64,000 nt of DNA from Pseudomonas graminis (GCF_001705435.1 NZ_MDEN01000066.1:124001-188000); one strand, 5' to 3'; positions 9,166 through 18,401 are shown, counted from the stretch's first letter. The notes: generated from the sequence alone by a model not told the origin. Program-made: numbers and translations.

Positions 9166-10182
9166 TTAGCGGTTTATCTGCGCGCCATGGACGTCCGCCA
9201 GCCACGCCGGAATCCGCTGCTCCAGGTAATACGTCGGCTTTCTGATCGTGCCGCCGACAAAACCCACATGCCCGCCTTTTTTCTGCAGGTCGAACGCGGT
9301 GCTGGACGACAGCTCAGAGGCTTCAGGCAGGCTGTGCTTGAACACGAACGGGTCGTCCAGGGACTGGATCAGCAGGGTGGGCGTACGGATGGCGCCGAGG
9401 AAGTACCGACTGGAGGCGCGGCGATAGTAATCATGGGCGTCGACGAATCCATTGAGCGGCGCTGTCACGCGCCCGTCGAAATCCCAGAACGTGCGCATGT
9501 CTTTCAGCGAGCCCAGTGCCGCCAGTTCTGCCAGTCCGTCACTGAGGCCTTCATGCTGAAAGCGTCTCTGCTTGTCCTTGATGTAGCCGACCATCTCGCG
9601 CATGAAATGGCGTTGATAGACTTTGGAGAAGCCCAGCCCGATCCGGTCGGCGCATTCATCCAGCCTAAACGGCACCGACACCGCCGCAGCGCCTTGCAGG
9701 TGGCTGTCGAGCCCGGTTTCGCCGAGGTGCTTGAGCAAGATGTTGCCGCCGAGGGAATACCCGACCGCGTAAAGCGGCGCCAACGGTCTTGCCTTGCGCA
9801 GATGATCGATTACGGCGGCAAGGTCTTCACTGGCGCCGGAGTGATAGCTGCGGGGCAACAGGTTTGGCTCCCCCGAGCAACCTCGCCAATTGAGGGCAAC
9901 GCTCGCCCAGCCGCGTTTTTCCATGGCGTGCTGCAGCCCGGCGACATAGGGGGAGTTGGACGAGCCGGTCAGACCGTGCAGCACAAGCACGACCGGCACG
10001 TTTGCGTCGTGCGGTCCGTGCCAGTCCATGTCGAGGAAATCGCCGTCTTCCAGCCAGATGCGCTCGCGCCGACGCTCGAGGTGCGTGGTCGGACGCCAGA
10101 GCGGTCCCCACAGCGTCTGCAAGTGCGGGTTGCCCAGGCCGAAGGCCGGGACGAACACGGGAAGGTCAGCTCGCGACGGCAC
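9166..10182 (-). CDS. Alpha/beta hydrolase, YheT family
   Basis: A hydrolase of about 338 residues of the YheT/UPF0017 group. The catalytic triad can be read: nucleophile Ser in GYSLGGNIL, Asp in QSLDDPFVF and His in GGHVGFVGG. The oxyanion segment is HGLTGSS. The N-terminal PHLQTLWG is a family mark. The GTG at 10182, which overlaps the end of rsmD by 17 bases and has GGGA upstream, is the best start; another GTG lies at 10227. The natural substrate is unknown for the family in bacteria. It is co-oriented with rsmD and likely in the same transcript. Corresponds to PA0368. Confidence 0.85.
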   Translation of the reverse strand: MPSRADLPVFVPAFGLGNPHLQTLWGPLWRPTTHLERRRERIWLEDGDFLDMDWHGPHDANVPVVLVLHGLTGSSNSPYVAGLQHAMEKRGWASVALNWRGCSGEPNLLPRSYHSGASEDLAAVIDHLRKARPLAPLYAVGYSLGGNILLKHLGETGLDSHLQGAAAVSVPFRLDECADRIGLGFSKVYQRHFMREMVGYIKDKQRRFQHEGLSDGLAELAALGSLKDMRTFWDFDGRVTAPLNGFVDAHDYYRRASSRYFLGAIRTPTLLIQSLDDPFVFKHSLPEASELSSSTAFDLQKKGGHVGFVGGTIRKPTYYLEQRIPAWLADVHGAQINR

Positions 10183-10786
10183 TTCGTTCCCACACCGCGT
10201 AGTGAACCTGACCGGCTTTCTTCTCACGGTGCAGGCGCCAGTTGGCAGGCATGCCCAGCGTCGACGGCGCGGTCTCGCTTTCGGTGTAGATCCACGCGCT
10301 GTCCGCCAGCCAGTTGCGCTCTTCCAGCAACGTGCACGCAGGCATCAGCAAATCCTGGTGGAACGGCGGGTCGAGGAAGACCACGTCGAACTGTTCAGCC
10401 GGCTGGGTTTCCAGATGTCGGAGTGCGTCGCCCGTCGCGGTTTTGCCGACGGTGCAACGCAGCGTGCCGAGGTGTTCGCGCAGGCTGGAGATCGCCATCG
10501 AGTTGGTGTCCAGCGCCAAGCCCATGCTGGCGCCGCGCGACAGGGCTTCAAGGTACAGCGCGCCGCTGCCAGCGAACGGATCGAGCACGCGCGCGCCCTC
10601 GATGTACGGCGCCAGCCAGTTGAACAGGGTTTCCCGCACACGGTCCGGCGTCGGGCGCAGACCGGGGGCGTCAGGGAAACTCAGACGCCGACTGCGCCAT
10701 TCGCCGCCGATGATCCGCAGTTGGCCGAGGCCCGTGTGGATTTTGTGCCCTTTGTGGATACGCGGCGGCTTGGAAGTCGAGGTCAT
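10166..10786 (-). CDS. rsmD: 16S rRNA (guanine966-N2)-methyltransferase
   Basis: RsmD uses S-adenosylmethionine to methylate G966 of 16S rRNA in the assembled 30S particle. The 206-residue protein has the SAM-binding DPFAGSGALYLEALSRGA and the catalytic NPPY-type motif in the form FLDPPF. The N-terminal segment LRIIGGEWRSRRLSFPD is typical for the family. The ATG shares one base with the upstream M16 stop (TGATG), so the two are translationally coupled. The neighbouring M16 peptidases and ftsY are the usual partners in pseudomonads. Confidence 0.95.
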   Translation of the reverse strand: MTSTSKPPRIHKGHKIHTGLGQLRIIGGEWRSRRLSFPDAPGLRPTPDRVRETLFNWLAPYIEGARVLDPFAGSGALYLEALSRGASMGLALDTNSMAISSLREHLGTLRCTVGKTATGDALRHLETQPAEQFDVVFLDPPFHQDLLMPACTLLEERNWLADSAWIYTESETAPSTLGMPANWRLHREKKAGQVHYAVWERSAVAS

Positions 10787-12282
10787 CAGTGCTCCGGAAC
10801 GCCGAGCGGTTGCTCAGCGGGTTTGTCGGTAGGGGGTGGCAGCGGCTTCTGCGGGACGGTCGGACCTGCGGTCACGATCACCAGCTTGTCAGCGTCCAGA
10901 TGTTTGTTCATCACGGTCTTGATCTGTTCGACCGTGACGCTCTGGGACTGCGTCATGAAATCTTCAAGGTAGGTCAGCGGCAGATTATAGAAGCCGACCG
11001 CGCCCAGTTGGCCAACGATGGCCGCATTGCTGGCGGTCGCCAGAGGAAAGCTGCCGGCCAGTTCGCGCTTGGCATCGTCGAGCTCTTTCTGGGTCGGGCC
11101 GTTGGCAAGGAAGTCACGGGTAATGTCCTTGACCAGCTTCAGGGTGTTCTCGCTCAGTTCGGCTCGGGTCTGCAGGCTGATCATGAAAGGACCCTGCGCC
11201 TGCATCGGCGTGAAGCCTGAAGACACACCGTAGGTCAGGCCGCGTTTTTCCCGGACTTCGGTCATCAGGCGGCTGCCGAAGCCGCCGCCACCGAGGATCG
11301 AGTTGCCCAGTGACAGGGCCGCGTAGTCAGGGTCGCCTCGGGTAATGCCCAGTTCAGCCAGCATCAGGTGCGTCTGCTTGGACGGGAACTCGATGTGGGT
11401 TTCACTCGGCTTGGGCTCGGTCGGGGCAACGGTTTGTGCCAGCGCCGGGCCTTTCGGCAGCGCGGCGGACACTTGGGTTGCTACCGCTTCGGCTTCTGCG
11501 CGCGTCAGGTCGCCAACCAGCGCGATCACTGCGTTGCCAGCGGCGTAGGCCTTGGCATGAAAGGCCTTCAGTTGAGCCAACGTCAGAGGCGCGATGCTTT
11601 TAGCCGTGCCCATGCTCGGGTGCGCGTAGGGGTGATCGCCGTACAACCGCTTGAACAGCTCGTCGCCTGCCAGCTTGCCCGGGTTCTGCTTCTGATATTC
11701 AAAGCCCGCCAGCAACTGGTTTTTGATTCGCGCCAGCGAGTCCGCCGGGAATGTCGGTTTGCCCACCACGTCGGCAAACAGTTTCAACGCGGGCTCGCGT
11801 TTGTCGGCGGCGCTCAGGCTGCGCAGCGAAGCGATTGCCATGTCGCGATAGGAGCCGTTGCCGAAATCAGCGCCCAGCCCTTCGAAACCTTCGGCGATGG
11901 CGCTGACGTTCTTGCCTTTGATGCCTTCGTTGAGCATCGCGTTGGTGACCAGCGCGATGCCGGGGGTGGCGCCATCCTGACTGCTACCGGCCGCGAACAG
12001 CAGGCGCATGTCGAACATTGGCAGCTCATGGGCTTCAACAAAGAGCACGCGAGCGCCTTCGGCGGTATTCCACGACTGGATGTTCAGCGAACGGCGCGCC
12101 GGCGCTTTACCGTCCAGTTCCTTCAGGGACTCCAGCGTACTGGCCGCCTTGTCGATGGCTTTCGGGGCTTCGGCGGCGGTCTCTGCCATCGCCCATGGGG
12201 CACCTAACAGACCAAGCGTTACGGCGAGTGCGAATGAGCAGGCCCGCGTTCGCGCAAAGCGGGATTCGTAGCGCTGGCTCAT
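10786..12282 (-). CDS. M16-family peptidase homologue lacking the zinc site
   Basis: A 498-residue exported protein of the M16B (pitrilysin) family. It has a signal peptide ending near PWAMA and both M16 halves, including the C-terminal GGGGFGSRLMTEVREKRGLTYG motif that closes the proteolytic chamber. The zinc motif H-x-x-E-H expected near residue 115 is replaced by TNAMLNEGIKG, so it cannot bind zinc. It overlaps by four bases (ATGA) with the catalytically complete M16 gene upstream. The pair most likely forms a heterodimer in which this subunit supplies the arginine-tyrosine substrate finger. A proline-rich tail (PLPPPTDKP) ends the protein. Corresponds to PA0371. Confidence 0.9.
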   Translation of the reverse strand: MSQRYESRFARTRACSFALAVTLGLLGAPWAMAETAAEAPKAIDKAASTLESLKELDGKAPARRSLNIQSWNTAEGARVLFVEAHELPMFDMRLLFAAGSSQDGATPGIALVTNAMLNEGIKGKNVSAIAEGFEGLGADFGNGSYRDMAIASLRSLSAADKREPALKLFADVVGKPTFPADSLARIKNQLLAGFEYQKQNPGKLAGDELFKRLYGDHPYAHPSMGTAKSIAPLTLAQLKAFHAKAYAAGNAVIALVGDLTRAEAEAVATQVSAALPKGPALAQTVAPTEPKPSETHIEFPSKQTHLMLAELGITRGDPDYAALSLGNSILGGGGFGSRLMTEVREKRGLTYGVSSGFTPMQAQGPFMISLQTRAELSENTLKLVKDITRDFLANGPTQKELDDAKRELAGSFPLATASNAAIVGQLGAVGFYNLPLTYLEDFMTQSQSVTVEQIKTVMNKHLDADKLVIVTAGPTVPQKPLPPPTDKPAEQPLGVPEH

Positions 12283-13631
12283 TGGGCTTTCTCCTCAGGC
12301 AAAACATGCGCAACGGCAAGGCGCTCGCGGGTGAAGTAAGTACGGGCGGCTTTCTGGATGTCTTCCGGCGTCACGCTTTGCAGCGCTGCCAGTTCCTGAT
12401 CGATGAGCTTCCAGGACAGGCCCACTGTTTCCAGTTCGCCAATGGTGCTGGCCTGACTGGTAATGGAGTCGCGCTCATAGACCAACCCGGCGATCACCTG
12501 GGCCCGGACCCGTTCCAGCTCTTCCTTGGCGGGCGGCTTGGTTTTCAGCTCGTCGAGCAGGCGCCAGATACCGGCTTCAGCGTCGGCGAGGGTTTTCTTC
12601 TTCTGTTGATTGGGTGTGGCGCTGAGGGTGAACAGGCTGTCGCCGCGGGTGTAGGCGTCGTAGTCGGACGAAGCGCCGGTCACCAGTTCTTCGCCGCGCT
12701 CCAGGCGGGTCGGAATGCGCGCACTGTAGCCACCGTCGAGCAAGGCCGAAATCAGGCGGAGTGCGTTGACCGACTGTGGATCGGTGGCGGTGGCCAGGCT
12801 CGGCACGTTGAAGCCATACATCAGGCTCGGCATCTGCGTGGCGACATGCACAGTGATCTGGCGCAGACCAGGTTCGGCCAGCTCCAGCGGCTTTTTCGAG
12901 GGCGGTACATCGCGGCGCGGAACCGGGCCGAAGAAGCGCTCAGCCAGGGCCTTAACCTCATCGGGCTTCACGTCGCCCACCACCACCAGCGTGGCATTGT
13001 TGGGTACGTACCAGGATTCATACCAGTGGCGCAGCTCCTCGACCTTCATGCGCTCAAGGTCCGCCATCCAGCCGATGGTCGGCGTGTGGTAGCCGCTGGC
13101 GGGGTAGGCGATGGCCTTGAAGCGCTCGTAGGCCTTGGCGTTCGGCTTGTCATCGGTGCGCAGGCGGCGCTCTTCCTTGATGACTTCGATTTCCCGGGCG
13201 AACTCTTCAGGCGGCAGGCGCAGGGTGGCCATGCGGTCGGCTTCCAGTTCGAAGGCAACCGCCAGTCGATCACGAGCCAGGACCTGGTAATAAGCGGTGT
13301 AGTCGTCGCTGGTGAAGGCGTTCTCTTCGGCGCCGAGGTCGCGCAGGATCAGTGATGCTTCGCCGGGACCCGCCTTCGAGCTGCCCTTGAACATCATGTG
13401 TTCCAGCGCATGGGACAGGCCCGTCTGGCCAGGCGTCTCGTAGCTGGAGCCAACCTTGTACCAGACCTGCGAGACCACGACCGGTGCGCGGTGATCTTCA
13501 CGCACGACGACCTTCAGGCCGTTGTCCAGCGTGAATTCGGTGGTGGTTTGTGGGTCGGCAGCCAATGCGGCGAAGGGCAAACAGATTGTGCTGAGCAGCA
13601 GGCCTGCGGCACAGCGGGCTAGAGCATTCAT
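12279..13631 (-). CDS. M16-family zinc peptidase, catalytic subunit
   Basis: A 450-residue periplasmic metallopeptidase. After a signal peptide (cut near AALAA) comes the inverted zinc motif H74-A-L-E-H78, with the third ligand expected in the downstream EIEVIKEERR segment. The C-terminal half is degenerate, as usual for M16B active subunits. Its partner gene, which lacks the zinc motif, overlaps it by four bases. The upstream 271-base gap to the divergent ftsY gene must hold both promoters; I could not assign them. Corresponds to PA0372. Confidence 0.92.
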   Translation of the reverse strand: MNALARCAAGLLLSTICLPFAALAADPQTTTEFTLDNGLKVVVREDHRAPVVVSQVWYKVGSSYETPGQTGLSHALEHMMFKGSSKAGPGEASLILRDLGAEENAFTSDDYTAYYQVLARDRLAVAFELEADRMATLRLPPEEFAREIEVIKEERRLRTDDKPNAKAYERFKAIAYPASGYHTPTIGWMADLERMKVEELRHWYESWYVPNNATLVVVGDVKPDEVKALAERFFGPVPRRDVPPSKKPLELAEPGLRQITVHVATQMPSLMYGFNVPSLATATDPQSVNALRLISALLDGGYSARIPTRLERGEELVTGASSDYDAYTRGDSLFTLSATPNQQKKKTLADAEAGIWRLLDELKTKPPAKEELERVRAQVIAGLVYERDSITSQASTIGELETVGLSWKLIDQELAALQSVTPEDIQKAARTYFTRERLAVAHVLPEEKAQ

Positions 13632-13902
13632 TCGTGATTTGAACCTTGGAGACGGCCTGCTTAGCGTCAGCGGGCGCGGGGGTGTTAGGATAGCGGCGAG
13701 TTTGCCTGACGACCATGACTAAGATGTCAGCGTCGTAAACCCGCTTCGTAAGAAATGGCCGAGCAGTGCGCTCAATGGGACTGCGCTGCCACTGTGGCAG
13801 GGCGAACGCTGAACAAGCGGACATAAAAGCAGTCTGTTTCCCATACAGAATTTTTCAGAGGCGCCGCTCTGGCGCGTCGTTACCGTGAGATAGCCGTCCT
13901 CC

Positions 13903-15456
13903 ATGTTTGGTTCCAACGACGACAAGAAGACCCCAGCCCCGGCTGGCGAGAAAAAAGGCCTGTTCGGATGGCTGCGCAAAAAGCCGCAGGAAGTCACTCC
14001 CGAGCCGCCTCAGAACACCCCCGCACCAGCGCCAGAGTCCGCGCCCGATCAGGCCCCGGCTGTTGCTGAGCAGCACAACGCCCCGGTGATCCCGGCCGAG
14101 CGCGCGCCGCAAACCGCGCCGCAGCCCTTGCCACAAACAGCTACGACTGAAGCGCTTTCGGCCCCGGTCGAAGATCCTTGGCTGCACCTGCCTGTTGCTG
14201 AAGAGCCAGTGGCTTTCACCGATGAGCGCGAGCCTCACGTTACGCCGTCGATTCCGGTTCACACCGAGTCCAACGTGGAATCCGCAGCGACTCCATTGGC
14301 GCAAGCCCCCGCTCAGCCGACGGTCATCGACACCCGCTCGTTTGAAGTGGCTCCGTCCATCGAGCCGACCCCCGTCGCGCTGCCTGATCCGGTTTCCGGC
14401 AATGATCTTCCTGCGCTGACGCCGCCGTTGACCACTGCGCCGCTGGTTCCAGCCGCGGCCGCCGTGCCCGTTCTTGAAACCAACGTACCACCAGTCCCTT
14501 TTGAAGGGTCCCCCGCACCCAAGCAGCCTGGTTTTTTCGCGCGGCTGAAGCAGGGCCTGTCGAAAACCAGCGCCAGCCTTGGCGAAGGCATGGCCAGCCT
14601 GTTCCTCGGCAAAAAAGCCATCGACGACGACATGCTCGACGAGCTGGAGACCCGGCTGTTGACCGCAGATGTCGGTGTGGAAGCAACGTCGGCGATCGTG
14701 CGCAACCTGACGCAGAAAGTGGCGCGTAAGCAGCTCACCGACAGCGAGGCGCTGTACAAGTCGCTGCAAAACGAACTGACCGAAATGCTCAAACCAGTGG
14801 AAGCACCGCTGGTCATCACTTCGCAGCACAAGCCATTCGTGATCCTGGTCGTCGGCGTCAATGGCGCGGGTAAAACCACCACCATCGGCAAGCTCGCCAA
14901 GAAGCTTCAGCTGGAAGGCAAGAAGGTCATGCTGGCGGCGGGCGACACCTTCCGTGCTGCAGCCGTTGAGCAACTGCAGGTCTGGGGCGAACGCAACAAG
15001 ATTCCGGTGATCGCCCAGCACACGGGTGCTGACTCGGCTTCGGTGATTTTTGATGCTGTGCAGGCCGCCAAGGCGCGCGGTATCGACGTGCTGATCGCCG
15101 ACACGGCGGGCCGTCTGCACACCAAAGACAACCTGATGGAAGAGTTGAAGAAGGTTCGCCGCGTGATCGGCAAGCTCGACGCCGACGCGCCCCATGAGGT
15201 CCTGCTGGTGCTGGACGCCGGCACAGGCCAGAACGCGATCAATCAGGCCAAGCAGTTCAACCAGACCGTCCAGCTCACCGGCCTTGCGCTGACCAAGCTC
15301 GACGGGACGGCCAAGGGCGGCGTGATTTTCGCCCTGGCCAAGCAGTTCGGCCTGCCGATTCGCTACATTGGTGTCGGTGAAGGCATCGACGATCTGCGAA
15401 CCTTCGAAGCCGAACCGTTCGTCCAAGCCCTATTCGCCGAGCGGGAGCGCCCATGA
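13903..15456 (+). CDS. ftsY: Signal recognition particle receptor FtsY
   Basis: FtsY is the SRP receptor GTPase that docks ribosome-SRP complexes at the inner membrane. Residues 1-215 form a long acidic, Pro/Ala-rich A domain starting with a basic amphipathic patch (GLFGWLRKK). The NG domain follows from about residue 215, with G1 GVNGAGKTTT (about residue 317), DTFRAAAVEQL, G3 DTAGRL and G4 TKLDGTAKGG. The length of 517 fits pseudomonads with an extended A domain. The stop overlaps ftsE as ATGA, beginning the conserved ftsY-ftsE-ftsX operon. Confidence 0.97.
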   Translation: MFGSNDDKKTPAPAGEKKGLFGWLRKKPQEVTPEPPQNTPAPAPESAPDQAPAVAEQHNAPVIPAERAPQTAPQPLPQTATTEALSAPVEDPWLHLPVAEEPVAFTDEREPHVTPSIPVHTESNVESAATPLAQAPAQPTVIDTRSFEVAPSIEPTPVALPDPVSGNDLPALTPPLTTAPLVPAAAAVPVLETNVPPVPFEGSPAPKQPGFFARLKQGLSKTSASLGEGMASLFLGKKAIDDDMLDELETRLLTADVGVEATSAIVRNLTQKVARKQLTDSEALYKSLQNELTEMLKPVEAPLVITSQHKPFVILVVGVNGAGKTTTIGKLAKKLQLEGKKVMLAAGDTFRAAAVEQLQVWGERNKIPVIAQHTGADSASVIFDAVQAAKARGIDVLIADTAGRLHTKDNLMEELKKVRRVIGKLDADAPHEVLLVLDAGTGQNAINQAKQFNQTVQLTGLALTKLDGTAKGGVIFALAKQFGLPIRYIGVGEGIDDLRTFEAEPFVQALFAERERP

Positions 15457-16124
15457 TTCGTTTCGAACAGGTCGGTAAACGCTATCCGAACGGACACGTC
15501 GGCTTGCATGAGCTGAGCTTTCGAGTACGTCGTGGCGAATTTCTGTTTGTGACCGGCCATTCCGGCGCGGGCAAGAGCACCTTGCTGCGCCTGCTCCTGG
15601 CGATGGAACGTCCGACCACCGGCAAGCTGTTGCTGGCAGGTCAGGATCTGGGTCAGATCAGCACCGCGCAGATTCCGTTTTTGCGTCGTCAGATCGGCGT
15701 CGTGTTCCAGAACCACCAGCTGCTGTTTGATCGCACGGTGTTCAATAACGTCGCGCTGCCGCTGCAGATCCTCGGCCTGTCCAAGACCGAAGTGGTCAAA
15801 CGCGTCGATTCGGCCCTTGAGCGCGTGGCGCTGTCCGACAAAGCCGAGCTGTACCCGGGCGATTTGTCCACCGGTCAGCAACAGCGCGTCGGCATTGCTC
15901 GCGCCATTGTTCACCGCCCGGCGCTGCTGCTGGCGGACGAACCCACCGGTAACCTCGACCCGCGACTCGCGGCCGAAATCATGGGCGTGTTCGAAGACAT
16001 CAACCGACTGGGCACCAGTGTGCTGATTGCGAGCCACGACCTGGCACTGATCGCGCGGATGCGCCACCGCATGCTGACGTTGCAGCGCGGCCGATTGATC
16101 GGCGACGGGGAGGCTGGCGTATGA
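15453..16124 (+). CDS. ftsE: Cell division ATPase FtsE
   Basis: FtsE is the cytoplasmic ATPase of the FtsEX complex, which controls septal peptidoglycan hydrolases through periplasmic activators such as EnvC. The 223-residue protein has Walker A GHSGAGKSTLL, signature LSTGQQQRVG and Walker B LLLADEPTGNLD. Both ends overlap neighbours by ATGA, so FtsY, FtsE and FtsX are translated as a coupled set. No ribosome binding site change or anomaly is visible. Confidence 0.97.
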   Translation: MIRFEQVGKRYPNGHVGLHELSFRVRRGEFLFVTGHSGAGKSTLLRLLLAMERPTTGKLLLAGQDLGQISTAQIPFLRRQIGVVFQNHQLLFDRTVFNNVALPLQILGLSKTEVVKRVDSALERVALSDKAELYPGDLSTGQQQRVGIARAIVHRPALLLADEPTGNLDPRLAAEIMGVFEDINRLGTSVLIASHDLALIARMRHRMLTLQRGRLIGDGEAGV

Positions 16125-17146
16125 GTGCCACCCGCAGTCCCAAGGTTTCCGAACGTGTAGCGCCCAAGGCCTCAGACCCGGCGCCGCAAAAGAAAAAGAA
16201 ACGCGATGACGATGACGGCCCGAGTTTCGGCGAGTTGTTCAACGCCTGGATCGAGGCCCACCGTTCAAGCCTGCTGGACAGCCTGCGCCGTCTCGGCAAG
16301 CAGCCCATCGGTAGCTTCTTTACCTGTCTGGTCATGGCCATCGCGCTGAGCTTGCCGATGGGCCTGTCATTGCTGTTGAACAATGTCGAGCGCTTGGGCG
16401 GTTCGTGGCAGCGTGCGGCGCAGATATCTCTGTACCTCCAACTGGACGCATCGCCGAGTGAAGGCGAGGGTCTTGTCCGTCAGATCAAGGAAATGGGCGG
16501 CGTCGCTGATGCCGAGTACATCAGCCGCGATGAGGCACTGAACGAGTTCCAGAAACAGTCCGGTCTGGGCGAGGCGTTGAAGGAACTGCCTGAAAACCCG
16601 CTGCCCGGCGTTGTGCTGGTGACGCCACTGGAAGTTGACAAAGCCGCGCTGGAAGCATTACGTACGCGTCTGGCCGAGTTGCCCAAGGTGCAACAGGCCC
16701 AGCTTGACCTGGTCTGGGTTGAGCGTCTGGCCGCTATTCTCAAGTTGGGCGACCGATTTGTCTTCGGCCTGACCGTCTTGCTGGTCGCGGCGCTGCTGTT
16801 GGTCATCGGCAACACCATTCGTCTGCACATCGAGAACCGTCGTACGGAAATCGAGGTCATCAAGTTAGTAGGCGGTACAGACAGCTACGTGCGTCGGCCT
16901 TTCCTTTATATGGGGGCGTTGTACGGGCTGGGCGCCGGGGTGCTTTCCTGGGGTGTTCTGGCTTTTGGGCTAGACTGGCTGAACGATGCGGTGGTCAAAC
17001 TGGCTGGGCTCTACGGCAGCGATTTTGCCCTTGCCGGAGTGCCGGTGTCCGACGGCGTGTCGCTCTTGCTTGGAGCGGTGTTGTTGGGGTATATCGGTGC
17101 GTGGATTGCAGTGGCACGCCATTTGAGAGAGCTGGCGCCTCGTTAG
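16121..17146 (+). CDS. ftsX: Cell division membrane protein FtsX
   Basis: FtsX is the membrane partner of FtsE. The 341-residue protein starts with a charged cytoplasmic tail (KKKKRDDDDG). It then has a first membrane helix near residue 70 (FTCLVMAIALSLPMG), a periplasmic domain of about 100 residues that contacts the hydrolase activator, and three C-terminal helices (FGLTVLLVAALLLVIGN and the last two). The periplasmic loop has the expected ISRDEALNEFQ pattern. It is the last gene of the operon; 142 bases separate it from rpoH, without a clear terminator. Confidence 0.96.
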   Translation: MSATRSPKVSERVAPKASDPAPQKKKKRDDDDGPSFGELFNAWIEAHRSSLLDSLRRLGKQPIGSFFTCLVMAIALSLPMGLSLLLNNVERLGGSWQRAAQISLYLQLDASPSEGEGLVRQIKEMGGVADAEYISRDEALNEFQKQSGLGEALKELPENPLPGVVLVTPLEVDKAALEALRTRLAELPKVQQAQLDLVWVERLAAILKLGDRFVFGLTVLLVAALLLVIGNTIRLHIENRRTEIEVIKLVGGTDSYVRRPFLYMGALYGLGAGVLSWGVLAFGLDWLNDAVVKLAGLYGSDFALAGVPVSDGVSLLLGAVLLGYIGAWIAVARHLRELAPR

Positions 17147-17197
17147 TGATGTGAGTGTTGTGTTGTCACGTGTTTTGAGTAAATTTTGTTTCACCTA

Positions 17198-17242
17198 TTG
17201 ACTTTTCAGCTGAGGGAACTTGTCTAGCGGTTCCCGGTCAAT
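17198..17242 (+). promoter_or_regulatory. Candidate rpoH promoter region, AlgU(sigma-E)-like
   Basis: GGAACTT at 17215-17221 matches the -35 consensus of AlgU promoters; 16 bases later TCAAT at 17238 is a weak -10. AlgU-dependent transcription of rpoH is known in P. aeruginosa. An alternative sigma-70 reading is TTGACT (17198) with TGTCTA 17 bases on. A perfect six-base dyad GGGAAC/GTTCCC (17214-17219, 17230-17235) covers the site. Only the -35 is a good match, so confidence is limited. Confidence 0.4.
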
Positions 17243-17288
17243 TTCGCAGTGCTGAACTGCACGAGTTATGTGTCGGAGGTTTTTTCGT

Positions 17289-18143
17289 ATGACCAATTCT
17301 TTGCAACCTGCTTATGCCTTGGTTCCGGGTGCAAACCTGGAAGCCTATGTGCATACGGTAAACAGCATTCCACTGCTGACGCCTGAGCAGGAGCGTGAAC
17401 TGGCCGAGAGTCTCTATTACGAGCAGGATTTAGGGGCGGCTCGGCAGATGGTGCTCGCCCACCTGCGATTTGTCGTGCATATCGCACGCAGTTATTCCGG
17501 TTATGGACTGGCTCAGGCTGACCTGATTCAGGAAGGTAACGTTGGCCTGATGAAGGCCGTCAAGCGCTTCAACCCCGAGATGGGCGTGCGTCTGGTGTCC
17601 TTTGCCGTGCACTGGATCAAGGCCGAGATTCACGAGTTCATCCTACGCAACTGGCGCATTGTAAAAGTCGCAACTACCAAGGCTCAGCGCAAACTGTTCT
17701 TCAATCTGCGCAGCCAGAAGAAGCGTCTGGCCTGGCTGAACAACGAAGAAGTGCATCGCGTGGCGGAAAGCCTCGGCGTTGAGCCCCGCGAAGTGCGCGA
17801 GATGGAAAGTCGTCTGACCGGCCACGACATGGCGTTCGACCCGGCGGCAGAAGCCGACGACGACAGCGCCTTCCAGTCGCCGGCCAACTACCTGGAAGAT
17901 CATCGTTACGATCCGGCGCGTCAGCTGGAAGATTCCGACTGGACTGACAGCTCGACGGCCAACCTGCACGAAGCGTTGAATGTGCTCGACGACCGCAGCC
18001 GCGACATTCTGTACCAGCGCTGGCTGGCGGAAGAAAAGGCGACGCTGCACGACCTGGCCGAGAAGTACAACGTCTCTGCCGAGCGTATTCGTCAGCTCGA
18101 AAAGAGCGCGATGAACAAGCTGAAGCTGTCGATCGCTGCCTGA
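17289..18143 (+). CDS. rpoH: RNA polymerase heat-shock sigma factor RpoH (sigma-32)
   Basis: RpoH directs RNA polymerase to heat-shock promoters. The 284-residue protein has region 2 with the core-binding DLIQEGNVGLMKAVKRF, the RpoH box QRKLFFNLRS that sets stability and core binding and distinguishes it from RpoD and RpoS, and region 4 with the helix-turn-helix TLHDLAEKYNVSAERIRQLE. GGAGG lies nine bases before the ATG at 17289, which excludes the in-frame codon at 17268. A strong terminator follows. The 5' mRNA could form a thermosensor as in E. coli; I did not identify one. Confidence 0.98.
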   Translation: MTNSLQPAYALVPGANLEAYVHTVNSIPLLTPEQERELAESLYYEQDLGAARQMVLAHLRFVVHIARSYSGYGLAQADLIQEGNVGLMKAVKRFNPEMGVRLVSFAVHWIKAEIHEFILRNWRIVKVATTKAQRKLFFNLRSQKKRLAWLNNEEVHRVAESLGVEPREVREMESRLTGHDMAFDPAAEADDDSAFQSPANYLEDHRYDPARQLEDSDWTDSSTANLHEALNVLDDRSRDILYQRWLAEEKATLHDLAEKYNVSAERIRQLEKSAMNKLKLSIAA

Positions 18144-18160
18144 TCGCTGCGCGAAACGCA

Positions 18161-18189
18161 AAACGCCCCGAAGTGATCGGGGCGTTTTT
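18161..18189 (+). terminator. Rho-independent terminator after rpoH
   Basis: A ten-base stem AAACGCCCCG / CGGGGCGTTT with a seven-base loop, followed by a T run, 18 bases after the rpoH stop. Confidence 0.92.
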
Positions 18190-18283
18190 GTTTCTGGGAT
18201 GTATTGCGCCTGATGCGGAAACTACTAACAGCGTGAACGCGAATCTGACCCTGCCCATCCCGCAAGGTGGACGCGGTTTCTGA

Positions 18284-18376
18284 GTAGGACCGGCTTCAGC
18301 CGGGAAGAGGCCGGGTTGAGCACCATTAGGATTGCGGCGTGACGCGTAACTCTTTCCCGGCTAAAGCCAGTCCTAC
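18284..18376. repeat. Inverted pair of REP elements (REPIN-like)
   Basis: Two copies of the GTAGGACCGGCTTCAGCCGG family face each other (18284-18310 and the reverse complement at 18350-18376), about 40 bases apart. They lie between rpoH and the convergent mtgA gene, a typical 3'-3' position. The second copy has TAAAGCCAG in place of TGAAGCCGG. Confidence 0.85.
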
Positions 18377-18401
18377 GAAAGCTATAAAGCCAGACTTGGG
18401 C

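Noticed and set aside
10183..10227. Longer N-terminus for the hydrolase from GTG at 10227
   Set aside because: It would overlap rsmD by 62 bases and add residues not seen before the family's PHLQTLW region; the GTG at 10182 is better supported.
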